This document shows positions 49,523-58,553 of a DNA stretch of 61,010 nucleotides, one piece after another. The notes beneath the pieces were generated by a model. That model was not told where the DNA came from. It saw only the letters and a list, made by a program, of their open reading frames with translations, and made no database searches. Both the position numbers and the translations under genes were made by a program. Source of the stretch: Burkholderia sp. Ax-1724 (GTDB lineage: Bacteria > Pseudomonadota > Gammaproteobacteria > Burkholderiales > Burkholderiaceae); contig NZ_VWWL01000034.1 in NCBI RefSeq assembly GCF_011752995.1, forward strand, positions 1 to 61,010, in the 5' to 3' direction. The number at the start of each line of letters is the position of its first letter. The stretch's first letter is position 1.

Positions 49523-49921
49523 ATGCCCCATCTGACACTCGAATACAGCGCCAATCTCGCCGACGCACAACGCATCGGCCAGTTATGCAAAGACCTCGCG
49601 CAGTGCCTCGATGCGCAGCGCGAGAACGGCGAGCGCGTGTTTCCGCTCGGCGGCATTCGCGTGCGCGCGTTGCGCTGCGAGCAGTACTGCATCGCCGACG
49701 GCCGGCCCGACGCCGCGTTCCTGCACGCGAACCTGAAGATTGCCGCGGGCCGTTCGGAAGCGGTCAGGAAGGCGAGCGGCGATGCGCTCTTCGCGCGGAT
49801 CAAGCAGCACTTCGCCACGGAGTTCGAACAGCACGGGCTCGCGTTGTCGCTCGAAATCAGTGAGTTCAGCGAAGCGGGCACCTGGAAGCATAACAATCTG
49901 CACGCGCGGTTGAAGGGTTAG
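49523..49921 (+). CDS. hpaF: 5-carboxymethyl-2-hydroxymuconate delta-isomerase
   Basis: A 132-residue small trimeric isomerase of the tautomerase superfamily. Mature Pro2 (after Met removal) begins PHLTLEYSANLADA, providing the catalytic N-terminal proline and a Tyr. RVFPLGGIRVRALRCEQYCI and FLHANLKIAAGRS hold the catalytic Arg residues. FSEAGTWKHNNLHARLKG ends it. It rearranges CHM so HpaG can decarboxylate it. Ribosome site AAAGGAATC. Confidence 0.93.
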   Translation: MPHLTLEYSANLADAQRIGQLCKDLAQCLDAQRENGERVFPLGGIRVRALRCEQYCIADGRPDAAFLHANLKIAAGRSEAVRKASGDALFARIKQHFATEFEQHGLALSLEISEFSEAGTWKHNNLHARLKG

Positions 49922-49984
49922 GAGCGGAGTTAAAAGCGCGGGGTTAAACGCAAGAGCTAAAAGCAAAGAGCCGAGAATCTCACC

Positions 49985-50788
49985 ATGCTAGACGAACAGA
50001 CCATCCGCGATCTCGCGGCGCAACTCGATCGCGCGGAGAAGACCCGCACGCAATTGCGTCATTTTTCCGCGCAATATCCGCAGATGACCGTGCAGGACGG
50101 TTATGCGATCCAGCGCGAATGGGTCAGGCTCAAGCTCGCCGAGGGCCGCGTAATCAAGGGCAGAAAAATCGGCCTGACCTCGCGCGCGATGCAGCGCTCG
50201 TCGCAGATCGACGAACCCGACTATGCACCGCTGCTCGACAGCATGTTTATCGAAAACGGCCAGGACATTCGCGCGGACCGCTTCATCGCGCCGCGCGTCG
50301 AAGTGGAACTCGCGTTCGTGCTGAGCAAGCCGCTGAAAGGCCCCGGCGTCACACTATTCGACGTGCTCGACGCGACCGCTTACGTGAGCCCGGCCGTCGA
50401 GATCATCGACGCGCGCATCGAGCAGTTCGATCGCGAGACGCACGCACCGCGCAAGGTCTACGACACGATCTCCGACTTCGCCGCGAACGCGGGCATCGTG
50501 CTCGGCGGCCGGCCCGTACGTCCGCTCGACGTCGATCTGCGCTGGGTCGGCGCGCTGCTTTATAAAAACGGTGCGGTCGAGGAAAGCGGACTCGCGGCAG
50601 CCGTGCTCAACCATCCGGCCACCGGCGTCGCCTGGCTCGCGAACAAGATTGCTCCGTATGACGAATCATTGAACGCGCACGACGTGATCCTGAGCGGCTC
50701 GTTCACGAGCCCGATTCCGGCGCGCGCCGGCGACACGTTTCACGTCGACTATGGTCCGCTCGGCGGCATCGGTTTGAATTTCATCTGA
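49985..50788 (+). CDS. hpaH: 2-oxo-hept-3-ene-1,7-dioate hydratase
   Basis: A 267-residue metal-dependent hydratase of the FAH-related hydratase/decarboxylase family. GRKIGLTSRAMQRSSQIDEP, RFIAPRVEVELAFVLSKPL with the Glu metal ligands, YVSPAVEIIDARIEQFD and SDFAANAGIVLGGRPVRPLD are family segments; NKIAPYDESLNAHDVILSGS and GPLGGIGLNFI end it. It adds water to 2-oxohept-3-enedioate before HpaI cleaves it. The 63-bp gap from hpaF is a low-complexity purine-rich spacer with repeated GCTAAAAGC/GTTAAA words. Confidence 0.93.
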   Translation: MLDEQTIRDLAAQLDRAEKTRTQLRHFSAQYPQMTVQDGYAIQREWVRLKLAEGRVIKGRKIGLTSRAMQRSSQIDEPDYAPLLDSMFIENGQDIRADRFIAPRVEVELAFVLSKPLKGPGVTLFDVLDATAYVSPAVEIIDARIEQFDRETHAPRKVYDTISDFAANAGIVLGGRPVRPLDVDLRWVGALLYKNGAVEESGLAAAVLNHPATGVAWLANKIAPYDESLNAHDVILSGSFTSPIPARAGDTFHVDYGPLGGIGLNFI

Positions 50789-50798
50789 GAGCATCGAC

Positions 50799-51602
50799 AT
50801 GGTCCTGCCGAACAACCCCTTCAAACGCGCGCTCGCCGAGGGCAAGCCGCAATTCGGCCTGTGGGCCGCGCTCGCCGACGCGTACGTGACCGAATTGCTC
50901 GCCACCGCCGGCTTCGACTGGCTGCTGATCGACAACGAGCACGCGCCGAACGACGTGCGCAGCACACTGTCGCAATTGCAGGCGGTGGCCGCGTACCCGT
51001 CGCATCCGGTCGTGCGACCGGTGCGCAGCGACGCCGCGCTGATCAAGCAACTGCTCGACATCGGCGCGCAAACGCTGCTGCTGCCGATGATCGACACGAC
51101 CGCGCAGGCACTCGACGCGGTCGCGGCCACGCGTTATCCGCCGCAGGGCATTCGCGGCGTCGGCAGCGCGCTCGCGCGAGCGTCGCGCTGGAATCGCGTG
51201 CCCGATTATCTGCACACCGCGGGCGAGGAATTGTGCGTGATCGTGCAGGCGGAAACCGTGCAGAGCCTCGACAATCTCGCGGAAATCGCGCGTGTGGAGG
51301 GTGTCGACGGCGTGTTTTTCGGGCCGTCGGATCTGAGCGCGTCGATGGGTCTACTCGGCAAGCCGGGCGACGCGCGCGTGCGCGACGCGATTCGCCACGG
51401 CATCGATACCGTGCGCGGCGCGGGCAAGGCAGCAGGCGTGCTCGCGCCCGACCCGGCGCTTGCCGCCGAATATCTCGCGGCCGGCGCGAGCTTCGTCGCA
51501 GTCGGCACCGATACGGGTCTGCTGAGCCGCGCGGCCGCGGATCTCGCGGCGTCGTATAGAAATGCGCCGGCTGTGGCGGCGGCGGTTAAGGGTGGGTATT
51601 GA
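50799..51602 (+). CDS. hpaI: 4-hydroxy-2-oxoheptanedioate aldolase
   Basis: A 267-residue class II pyruvate aldolase that releases pyruvate and succinate semialdehyde, the pathway end. FGLWAALADAYVTELLATAG, FDWLLIDNEHAPNDVRST (catalytic His), YPSHPVVRPV with the Arg, QTLLLPMIDTTAQA, VIVQAETVQSLDNLAEIARV and GVFFGPSDLSASMG (metal Glu/Asp) are all present. It is the last gene of the operon; the GGDEF-EAL gene is convergent 80 bp away. No succinate-semialdehyde dehydrogenase is in the window. Confidence 0.94.
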   Translation: MVLPNNPFKRALAEGKPQFGLWAALADAYVTELLATAGFDWLLIDNEHAPNDVRSTLSQLQAVAAYPSHPVVRPVRSDAALIKQLLDIGAQTLLLPMIDTTAQALDAVAATRYPPQGIRGVGSALARASRWNRVPDYLHTAGEELCVIVQAETVQSLDNLAEIARVEGVDGVFFGPSDLSASMGLLGKPGDARVRDAIRHGIDTVRGAGKAAGVLAPDPALAAEYLAAGASFVAVGTDTGLLSRAAADLAASYRNAPAVAAAVKGGY

Positions 51603-51681
51603 ACGGGATATTGCGCAGATACAGAGCGGCTACGGGCAGGCACCCAACGTGGACTTGAGCATGCATCGGGTATCCAAGGCG

Positions 51682-54066
51682 TTAATCCCGCCCCGGCCAC
51701 GGCAACCCGCGCGCCGACCAGTCGAGCTCGACACCGATCACACACCGCCCGGCAGCAAGATGCTCGGCCAGCGTCACCGCGATACAGGGCCGTCCCCCGC
51801 ACGCGAGCGATAGATACGGACTGCTCGTGATCTCCTCGCCCGGCATCAGCACCGCATTGCGGAAGTACGGCCGATGGTCCCAGCGCGCATCGTACGGATT
51901 CGCGACCGGCTGCAGCGACGCCATGGCCTCGCTCCATGCCGGCCCGCGCACTTCGTGGCCGATCTGCCGGCCGGTCTCGTCGAGCACGAAGCAACTGATG
52001 CTGTGTTCGAGGCGCGCGAGCGCCTCGAACGCGTCGGCCATCGCGGCGCCGGCGAGCAACGCATCGGCGGCGCGCCGCAGTTCGCGCCGGTACGGCTCCA
52101 CCTCGGATTCGAACAACGCATGCTGATGCGCGCGCCCCTGCGCGATCACGTCGAATGCATCGTCGATCTGCCGGCGCACCGACTCGGGCGACGCAATCTC
52201 GCTCGCGGGCCGGCCAAGCAGATAGCCCTGCGCGAAATCGACGTTCGACTCGACCGCGAGAATCAGCTCGTCGGCAGTCTCGACGCCCTCCACGACGACG
52301 AGCATGCCCGCCTGATGCAGCAGCGACACGAGCGTCGGCAGGATCGGCTGCTGCGTATGCTGCATGGTCGCGCGGATCAGTTCGCCGTCGAGCTTGACGA
52401 GGTCGGGGCGAATCCGCAGCAGCCGGTCGAGATTCGATTGCCCCGCGCCGAAATCGTCGACGGCGATCAGAAAGCCGTGCCGCCGGTACAGCGCGGCCGC
52501 GCGCGACATATCGTCGACGCTGCCGCCGTGCGATTCGAGAATTTCGAGGATCACGCGCTCGGGTTCGAGCCCCGCGCCGCGCACGATCTTCGTCAACTGA
52601 TCGGCGTAGCCGTCGGCGATGAAGGTGGCCGGCAGGATGTTCAGGAACAGCCATGCGCCGCCGGGCAACTGGCGGCATGCGTTGCCGAGGTGTACCGCAT
52701 GGCTCGCGCGATCGAGCGCGCCTTCGTCGCTCGACGGTTTCGGCGCGAACATCACGACCGGCGGCACGAGCGTGCCGTCGTCCCGCTCGCCGCGCAACAG
52801 CGCCTCGAAGCCGACCTGCTTCTGATGCGAGAGGCTGTAGAGCGGCTGGAAGTGCGAGATCAGATGGAAGCCGTCCCAGCGATAGCGCGGCGCCTCGCCA
52901 CTGCCTTGTTCGCTGCCCTGACTATCTTGCGCACCATCCCGCGCGCCGTCCTGCGCCGAAAGCCCGCCGAACGTCGGCTGCCGCGCGTCGAGCGGCAGGG
53001 CACGTTCCGCGCAAACGCGGTTCCTGCCCGAATGCTTCGCACGCAGCAGCGCTTCGTCCGCGCGATCGAGCAGCACCATGAAGCTTTCGCCGCGCCGATA
53101 TTCGGCAACGCCGAAGCTCGCGGTCAGAAGACCGTCCGGCCGCTCGATCGCGCCAATCGCGCCGCGCAGCCGCTCGGCCAGTTGCAGCGCGCCGACGAGA
53201 TCGGCGTCGAGCAGCACCGCGAACTCCTCGCCGCCGACGCGGCTCGCGCCGTCGCACGGCGTCACCTGCCCCATCAGCACCTGCCCGACCTCGTGCAACG
53301 CCCGGTCGCCGACCGCATGGCCGAAGCGGTCGTTGAGCGACTTGAAGCTGTCGAGGTCGAGAAAGATCGCGCTGATGCGCGCGTCCGGCGCGAGCATCGC
53401 AAGCCGCTCCTCGGCGCGCTTGACGAACGCGCGGCGGTTTTGCAGGCCGGTCAGCGGATCGGTTGCGGCGAGCTGCGCCAGTTGGCTCTCGAGCAGAAAG
53501 TGATTGCGCCGGAACCGGTAGAAGCCGAAATGAAACACCGCCGCGGTCGGTGCGCCGACCGCGACGACCCATGCCCACACGGCCGCGTCGATGTCGCGCG
53601 GATGGCTCTTGCCGAGCAGCAGTAGCGCGACGGCCACCGCATAGAACAATGCGCTGCCGGTGAAAAAATGCACGGGCGTCAGCCACAGCGGCGCCGCGCA
53701 GATCGGGATCACGACGAGCGCGGGCAACAGCCACATCAACGGATGCGCGACGCCACTGGCATTGAGCACGAGTCCGCCGATCAGCACCTGCATGTACACG
53801 ACGCCGATCGCGCCGAATAGCCACGTCGACTTCGTGCCCGGGATCGCCAGCACCAGCAGCGCGAGCACGAGCGCGCAAAGCAGCCGATAGCCGAGCGGCG
53901 CGACGGTGCCGCCCGCGAGATCGCGCGCCGCCACCATGCACAGGAACGCGATCACCGTGAAAGCCATCGTCACGGTGGACAGCGGCCGCTGATGTTCGAG
54001 CGAGCGCCGATGAAAGCGCTCGCGCAAACCGGGCTCAGGCTGGTGCTGCGTCGGGATGGCAGACAT
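51682..54066 (-). CDS. Membrane GGDEF-EAL protein with C-terminal Cache-like domain
   Basis: A 794-residue c-di-GMP enzyme. Residues about 30-190 form several TM helices. The GGDEF domain (about 200-355) has GGEEF at 278-282, so cyclase activity is possible; no RxxD inhibitory site precedes it. The EAL domain (about 400-650) keeps EALLR (421-425), N476, E511, DDFGAGQSN (537-545), K558 and EGVET (593-597), so phosphodiesterase activity is likely. The tail (about 680-790), with FVLDETGRQIGHEVRG and DHRPYFRNAVLMPG, resembles a Cache/PDC sensor. A sensor at the C-terminus after EAL is an unusual order. It is located next to cellulose genes. Confidence 0.88.
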   Translation of the reverse strand: MSAIPTQHQPEPGLRERFHRRSLEHQRPLSTVTMAFTVIAFLCMVAARDLAGGTVAPLGYRLLCALVLALLVLAIPGTKSTWLFGAIGVVYMQVLIGGLVLNASGVAHPLMWLLPALVVIPICAAPLWLTPVHFFTGSALFYAVAVALLLLGKSHPRDIDAAVWAWVVAVGAPTAAVFHFGFYRFRRNHFLLESQLAQLAATDPLTGLQNRRAFVKRAEERLAMLAPDARISAIFLDLDSFKSLNDRFGHAVGDRALHEVGQVLMGQVTPCDGASRVGGEEFAVLLDADLVGALQLAERLRGAIGAIERPDGLLTASFGVAEYRRGESFMVLLDRADEALLRAKHSGRNRVCAERALPLDARQPTFGGLSAQDGARDGAQDSQGSEQGSGEAPRYRWDGFHLISHFQPLYSLSHQKQVGFEALLRGERDDGTLVPPVVMFAPKPSSDEGALDRASHAVHLGNACRQLPGGAWLFLNILPATFIADGYADQLTKIVRGAGLEPERVILEILESHGGSVDDMSRAAALYRRHGFLIAVDDFGAGQSNLDRLLRIRPDLVKLDGELIRATMQHTQQPILPTLVSLLHQAGMLVVVEGVETADELILAVESNVDFAQGYLLGRPASEIASPESVRRQIDDAFDVIAQGRAHQHALFESEVEPYRRELRRAADALLAGAAMADAFEALARLEHSISCFVLDETGRQIGHEVRGPAWSEAMASLQPVANPYDARWDHRPYFRNAVLMPGEEITSSPYLSLACGGRPCIAVTLAEHLAAGRCVIGVELDWSARGLPWPGRD

Positions 54067-54211
54067 AGAACGGTATCGGACTGGGGTTCGGGTGACTCCG
54101 CCAACGGTTAACGGCAAACATCTTACAAATATTTATGGCTCACTTCACGGCGGCGCGCAGCGAGGTGACGATGCGGGCTCGTCCCGCGAGCGGCCGCTCC
54201 GCCTACATCGC

Positions 54212-55357
54212 CTACGCCGCCATCACGCGGTTGCGCCCCGCCGCCTTCGCCGCATAGAGCGCACGATCGGCGCGGCTCATCAGTTGCTCGAGCGATTCGC
54301 CGCGCCGGTGCTGGTCCACGCCGACGCTGAACGTATAGCGCAGGCCGCGTGGCAGCGCACCCGGCGCGCTCGCCGCGAGCCGCGCGCGCAGCCGTTCGAG
54401 CAGCACGACCGCCTCGGCGACCGAAGTCGCCGGGCACAGCACGCCGAACTCCTCGCCGCCGAGCCGCCCGAACACGTCGCCGACACGCAGCTCGCGCGCG
54501 ACGAACGCCGAGAAATGACCGAGCACCTCGTCGCCGGCCGCATGACCGTGCGTATCGTTGACCGACTTGAACGAATCGATGTCGACGATCGCGAGCGCGA
54601 CCGGCGAGCCGCTGCGCAGCGACGCGTTCAGCAGCGCGCCGCCGATCTGCAGGAACGCGCGGCGCGATAGCGCGCCGGTCAGGTCGTCGACGTTGGCGAG
54701 CCGTTCGAGCCGCTCGGCGAGACGGTCGTGCGCGAGCATCACGACGCCGATCGACAGGAACGGCGGCGCGAGAACGCCGACCGCGAGAAACACGATATTG
54801 GACGGCGTGACCTGCATCAGATCGGTCTGCGCAATCAGGCCGAAGCCGTAGAGGATGCCGCGCGAGGCGTGCCCGGCGCCCAGCAGCAGCGCCACGGTCG
54901 CGATGAAGTAATAGCTGTAGCGCGGCCGGTGCTCGGGACGCCCGCCCATCATCAGCACGAACAGTTCCGCATAAAGCACCGCGTGATACACCGACACGAC
55001 CGTCACGCGCGCGTTGAAATTCGGCGCGACGAAGGTCCAGTAGCCGATGGCGGCGAGCAGCGCCACGAGGCCCGCATAGGCGCACCACGGCCGCGTGTTC
55101 CGCCCCAGAAAACGCAACGCGCCTTCGAGCACGAGCAGCAGGGCGAGGGCAAGCAGTCCGTTGGCCGCGACGAAGGTCAGCCAGCGCGACGCGTGCCCCT
55201 GCGAGGCAAAGGCGAGCAGCGCGACGATCGCGCACACGTTTGCCACAATCCAGCAACCGACGCCCGGAATCGCCGCGCGCCATAACGAGCCGAGCACGGC
55301 CATTGCCATCGCGCCCGACAAGACCGTGACCAGCAGAATCGTAAGTGGATTGAGCAT
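54212..55357 (-). CDS. Membrane diguanylate cyclase
   Basis: A 381-residue protein with about six to seven TM helices (residues about 5-215, MASE-like) and a C-terminal GGDEF domain. DDLTGALSRRAFLQIGG starts the domain. The active site is LGGEEFGVL, and the RVGD five residues before it is a complete RxxD product-inhibition site. TFSVGVDQHRRGESLEQLM and ADRALYAAKAAGRNRV end it. It makes c-di-GMP, the activator of the BcsA PilZ domain encoded 4 kb away. It shares direction with the GGDEF-EAL gene, 145 bp apart. Confidence 0.9.
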   Translation of the reverse strand: MLNPLTILLVTVLSGAMAMAVLGSLWRAAIPGVGCWIVANVCAIVALLAFASQGHASRWLTFVAANGLLALALLLVLEGALRFLGRNTRPWCAYAGLVALLAAIGYWTFVAPNFNARVTVVSVYHAVLYAELFVLMMGGRPEHRPRYSYYFIATVALLLGAGHASRGILYGFGLIAQTDLMQVTPSNIVFLAVGVLAPPFLSIGVVMLAHDRLAERLERLANVDDLTGALSRRAFLQIGGALLNASLRSGSPVALAIVDIDSFKSVNDTHGHAAGDEVLGHFSAFVARELRVGDVFGRLGGEEFGVLCPATSVAEAVVLLERLRARLAASAPGALPRGLRYTFSVGVDQHRRGESLEQLMSRADRALYAAKAAGRNRVMAA

Positions 55358-56024
55358 TGCAATCTGTTTGAATCGAACAACGTCGCAAAGCATTCGGCGT
55401 GCTTTGCGCTGGCCTCTTTGATCGGCTCGCGCCGATTATTTCCTGCAACGCGTACGGACGATTCATACATCGAGCCTCGAGGCGGCTGTTGGTCCGCGCC
55501 TGTCCGCTTTCATGTCGCCCCGCTCGCCCGACGAGCCTGCGGAAAAAAATTCCGCTACCGGCGCATCCCCATGCGCGTGGCCCTATTGTGCCTCATGCCT
55601 GTGACAGCGATCGTCGCGCGGCCTGCGCCGGCGCGGCAGACGTTGTTCCGGCGCGACCCCGATACCGCATCCGGCGCGCAATGCGAAGACGCGAAACAGG
55701 CCGTCATGGTCGGCCGATATGCCGAAGGCGAATCAGGCACCATGCGGCGTCCAGCGGGAGAAAACGTTTCAATAGAACGTCACAGGCAAAAATTACGCTG
55801 TTGCGTCGCCGCCAATCCAGGTCAATCAATGTACAAGCTGACGATTGGAAAGTAGCTAAAAGTCAGTGCCTTCAGTAAACTTCGTCCGAAGTGTGCCGGA
55901 CAGACTAGACAGCGCGGTAAAAGAGACGTAAGGCACGCAATGCGCGAATTTCCGAAATGCCTTTCAACCTGCCCGACCGTTGTATCCGCTCATGCGGATT
56001 GAACGACGATCGCTTCCGGAAAAC
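55358..56024. other. Divergent gap between cyclase and cellulose operon
   Basis: These 667 bp separate the cyclase from bcsD and should hold the bcs promoter. A 94-codon frame at 55571-55855 (MRVALLCLMPVTAIVARPAP at its start) has a vaguely signal-like N-terminus but no ribosome site and poor codon pattern, so it is not called. A weak inverted repeat GTCCG/CGGAC lies near 55888-55906. Confidence 0.55.
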
Positions 56025-56480
56025 ATGGTCCCAATTCTCGACTACCTGCTGCAACGCCAAATCTCGCCGCAGTGGCGCGGCATGCTGAGCGCGCTCGCCA
56101 GCGAATTCGAGGCACAGATCGGGCATGACGAACTGCGCCAGTTGATGCATCGCGTCGGCAGCCGCTTCGCCGCCGCGCATCCGCTGCCCGAATGCGCGTC
56201 GACGGTCGAGCTGGAGCAGGCGCTGAATCTCTACTGGCACGAGATGGATTGGGGCTACGTCGAACTCGCCGACGAAGCCGAGGCGCTGCGCATCGTGCAC
56301 TACTGCGCGCCGCTCCAGGCATTCGGCGACGCGGCGCTCGCCTGGACGCCGGCGTTTCTCGAAGGCGTCTACCAGACGTGGATGTGCGCGTTGGGCGCAC
56401 AGGGCCTGTCGGTCGCGCAGACGAGCGCGTTCGGCGCGGACAGCGCGCTCGAGTTTCGCCTGGGCCGTCATCCGGCCTGA
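56025..56480 (+). CDS. bcsD: Cellulose synthase subunit D
   Basis: A 151-residue BcsD, which forms a periplasmic octameric ring that bundles glucan chains leaving the synthase. Recognisable are ILDYLLQRQISPQWRGMLSA at the start and HPLPECASTVELEQALNLYW, DWGYVELADEAEALRIVHYC and WTPAFLEGVYQTWMCALGAQ, which align with Komagataeibacter BcsD (156 residues). No signal peptide is present, as in known BcsD. An ATG 11 codons upstream (55992) is an alternative start. First gene of the operon. Confidence 0.88.
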   Translation: MVPILDYLLQRQISPQWRGMLSALASEFEAQIGHDELRQLMHRVGSRFAAAHPLPECASTVELEQALNLYWHEMDWGYVELADEAEALRIVHYCAPLQAFGDAALAWTPAFLEGVYQTWMCALGAQGLSVAQTSAFGADSALEFRLGRHPA

Positions 56481-56595
56481 TACGAACGTACGTGCTCGCA
56501 GCATCGGTGCTGAGGGGCGCCGGCGAGTACGGGAACACCGCCGCCGAGGCCGTGAGGCCGCGCATGCTAAAACTGCTATTACAAACAACGGCATC

Positions 56596-57771
56596 ATGAG
56601 TTCATCGAGCGATATCGAAAAACTGTTCGAGCAGTTTGGCGGCGACGCCAACGCGTATCAGGAAATCAGCCGCGAGAACGATGCGCGCATCGCGCGCACA
56701 CGCTGGCCGCTGCTCGTGACGCTGGATCTGACGCAACCGGCGATTCCGGAAATCGGACAGCCTCGCGAAGCGGCACCGCAGCAGCCCGTGGCCGCGCAGC
56801 GTCGCGATGCCACCCTGAAGGACGACACCGCGGTGACGCGCGCGAATGCGCCGCTCTTCGCCCGGCCGCATCGGCGCGACATTCCACCGGTGGCCGCGGC
56901 CGCCGGGAAGCCCGTCATGCCGAGCGACGCGTCGTGGCGCTTCGGCACGCAGGACGAGGCGCTGGCGCGGGCGGAAGCGGAAGGTGCGGGTGCTGGCGCG
57001 AGTGGTGCTGGTGCGGCGGGTGCGTCTGCGGCGGCTTCGGTTGCTGTGTCGGCCACGACCCCGGCGCCTGGGTTCGCTGCGGTTACGGCGGCCGCTGTTG
57101 CACCGGCTGGTGCTTCGGGAATCGCTTCATCAACCGCGCCGGTTTTCGCCGCCGCTCCGACGGCCGCCCAACCCACGGCGCCCATCCCGCCGGCCGCTAC
57201 CGTAACACCGCCCCAACCCACTGCCGCGCCGATCCCGCCAGCACCAACGGCACCCGCCTGGTACGCATCGGGAACCACCACCGCGTCGGCAGCACCGAGC
57301 GCACCGATCCCGCCCGCGATGCCAGCCGTCACGCCAACTGCGATGCCGCACGCAAGCGCGTCGTCCGCGCCGCAGTTCCGGGCGCCAACTGCGCCGCAAC
57401 CGATTCCGCCGGCACAATCCGCGCAATCCGTGCAATACCCCGCGCAGCCGGCACAACCCGCACAGCCGGCCGCCCCCGCATGGGCGCACGCCACCGCACC
57501 GGCCCAAGCAACACAACCCACGCAACCCGCCCAACCCGCCTCGATCCTCGGCAAACTCTTCACCGCCCCGCAACAACCGGCGGTGGCCGCTCACGCGCCC
57601 CCGCCGCTGCAATCGGTATTCGACCGTCTGCGCGGCACGCCCGCGCAAGCCGCCGCGATACCGACACCAACGCCGGCACAAGCGCAAACACCGGCACAGA
57701 CCCTCGCAGCCAGCCCCGCCGCGCCCGGCGCCCGCCCCTCGTGGCTCAACAACGGTCCGCGTCGCTCATGA
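56596..57771 (+). CDS. bcsP: BcsP-like (BcsR-related) Pro/Ala-rich cellulose regulator
   Basis: A 391-residue protein with a short folded N-terminus, then a long disordered region. The first 60 residues, SSSDIEKLFEQFGGDANAYQ and on, resemble BcsR, a small regulator that stabilises BcsQ and the synthase. RFGTQDEALARAEAEGAG follows at about 115-132. From about 130 to 385 it is Ala/Pro/Thr/Gln-rich, with repeats such as PAQPAQPAQPAAPAW and PTQPAQPA. It ends LNNGPRRS, a possible short docking motif. The stop overlaps bcsQ by 4 bp. The GC-rich repeats make its length likely to vary between strains. Confidence 0.75.
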   Translation: MSSSSDIEKLFEQFGGDANAYQEISRENDARIARTRWPLLVTLDLTQPAIPEIGQPREAAPQQPVAAQRRDATLKDDTAVTRANAPLFARPHRRDIPPVAAAAGKPVMPSDASWRFGTQDEALARAEAEGAGAGASGAGAAGASAAASVAVSATTPAPGFAAVTAAAVAPAGASGIASSTAPVFAAAPTAAQPTAPIPPAATVTPPQPTAAPIPPAPTAPAWYASGTTTASAAPSAPIPPAMPAVTPTAMPHASASSAPQFRAPTAPQPIPPAQSAQSVQYPAQPAQPAQPAAPAWAHATAPAQATQPTQPAQPASILGKLFTAPQQPAVAAHAPPPLQSVFDRLRGTPAQAAAIPTPTPAQAQTPAQTLAASPAAPGARPSWLNNGPRRS

Positions 57772-58553
57772 AAGTCATTGCGGTGGTGTCCGCCAAAGGC
57801 GGGGTCGGCAAGACCACCCTCGCCGCCAATCTCGCCTCGGTGCTCGCGAGCAGCGGCCGGCGCGTGATCGCGCTCGACCTCGACCCGCAGAACGCGCTGC
57901 GTCTGCACTTCGGCGTGCCGCTCGACAGCATCGACGGCCTCTCGCGCGCCACGCTCGCCGGCGACCCGTGGCAAACGGTAATGTTCGACGGCGTCGACGG
58001 CGTGACCGTGCTGCCCTACGGCGCCGTGCTCGAGGACGACCGCCGCCGCTTCGAGGCCTACATCGACCAGCATCCGCAGTGGCTTGCGCAGTCGCTGCAG
58101 AACCTGCGGCTCGAGGCGTCCGACATCGTCATCGTCGACACGCCGCCCGGTTCGTCGGCCTACGTGCGCACCGCGCTCACCGCCGCCACCTTCGCGCTGA
58201 ACACCGTGCTCGCCGATGCGGCCTCGTACGCGGCGATCCCGCAGATGGAACGGCTCATCGAAGCCTACGCGGCGCCGCGCGCGGAATTCGGCGGCGTCGG
58301 CTACGTGGTCAACCAGATCGACCAGTCGCGCCAGTTGACCAAGGACGTGCTCAAGGTGCTGCGCCAGATGCTCGGCCCGCGCGTCTTCCCGGGCGTGATC
58401 CATCTCGACGAAGGCGTGGGCGAAGCGCTCGCGTGCGACACCACGCTGATTCACTACGACCCACTGAGCCAGGCCGCCGCGGACTTCCGTTCGTGCGGCA
58501 CATGGCTCGCGGCGGCGGTCGACGCGATCGCCGCGCCAAGGAGCGTCGCATGA
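57768..58553 (+). CDS. bcsQ: Cellulose biosynthesis ATPase BcsQ
   Basis: A 261-residue MinD/ParA-type ATPase that helps localise the cellulose synthase at the pole or membrane. The deviant Walker A KGGVGKTTLAANLASVL has both Lys residues (dimerisation and ATP). LDLDPQNALRLHFG and IVDTPPGSSAYVR are the Walker A-prime and B segments. GGVGYVVNQIDQSRQLTKDV follows. The gene overlaps both bcsP and bcsA by 4 bp (ATGA at each end), so the three proteins are made in a coupled way. Confidence 0.92.
   Translation: MKVIAVVSAKGGVGKTTLAANLASVLASSGRRVIALDLDPQNALRLHFGVPLDSIDGLSRATLAGDPWQTVMFDGVDGVTVLPYGAVLEDDRRRFEAYIDQHPQWLAQSLQNLRLEASDIVIVDTPPGSSAYVRTALTAATFALNTVLADAASYAAIPQMERLIEAYAAPRAEFGGVGYVVNQIDQSRQLTKDVLKVLRQMLGPRVFPGVIHLDEGVGEALACDTTLIHYDPLSQAAADFRSCGTWLAAAVDAIAAPRSVA

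Noticed and set aside
55571..55855. 94-codon frame with a faint signal-like N-terminus upstream of bcsD
   Set aside because: No ribosome site and irregular codon use; more likely promoter region of the cellulose operon.
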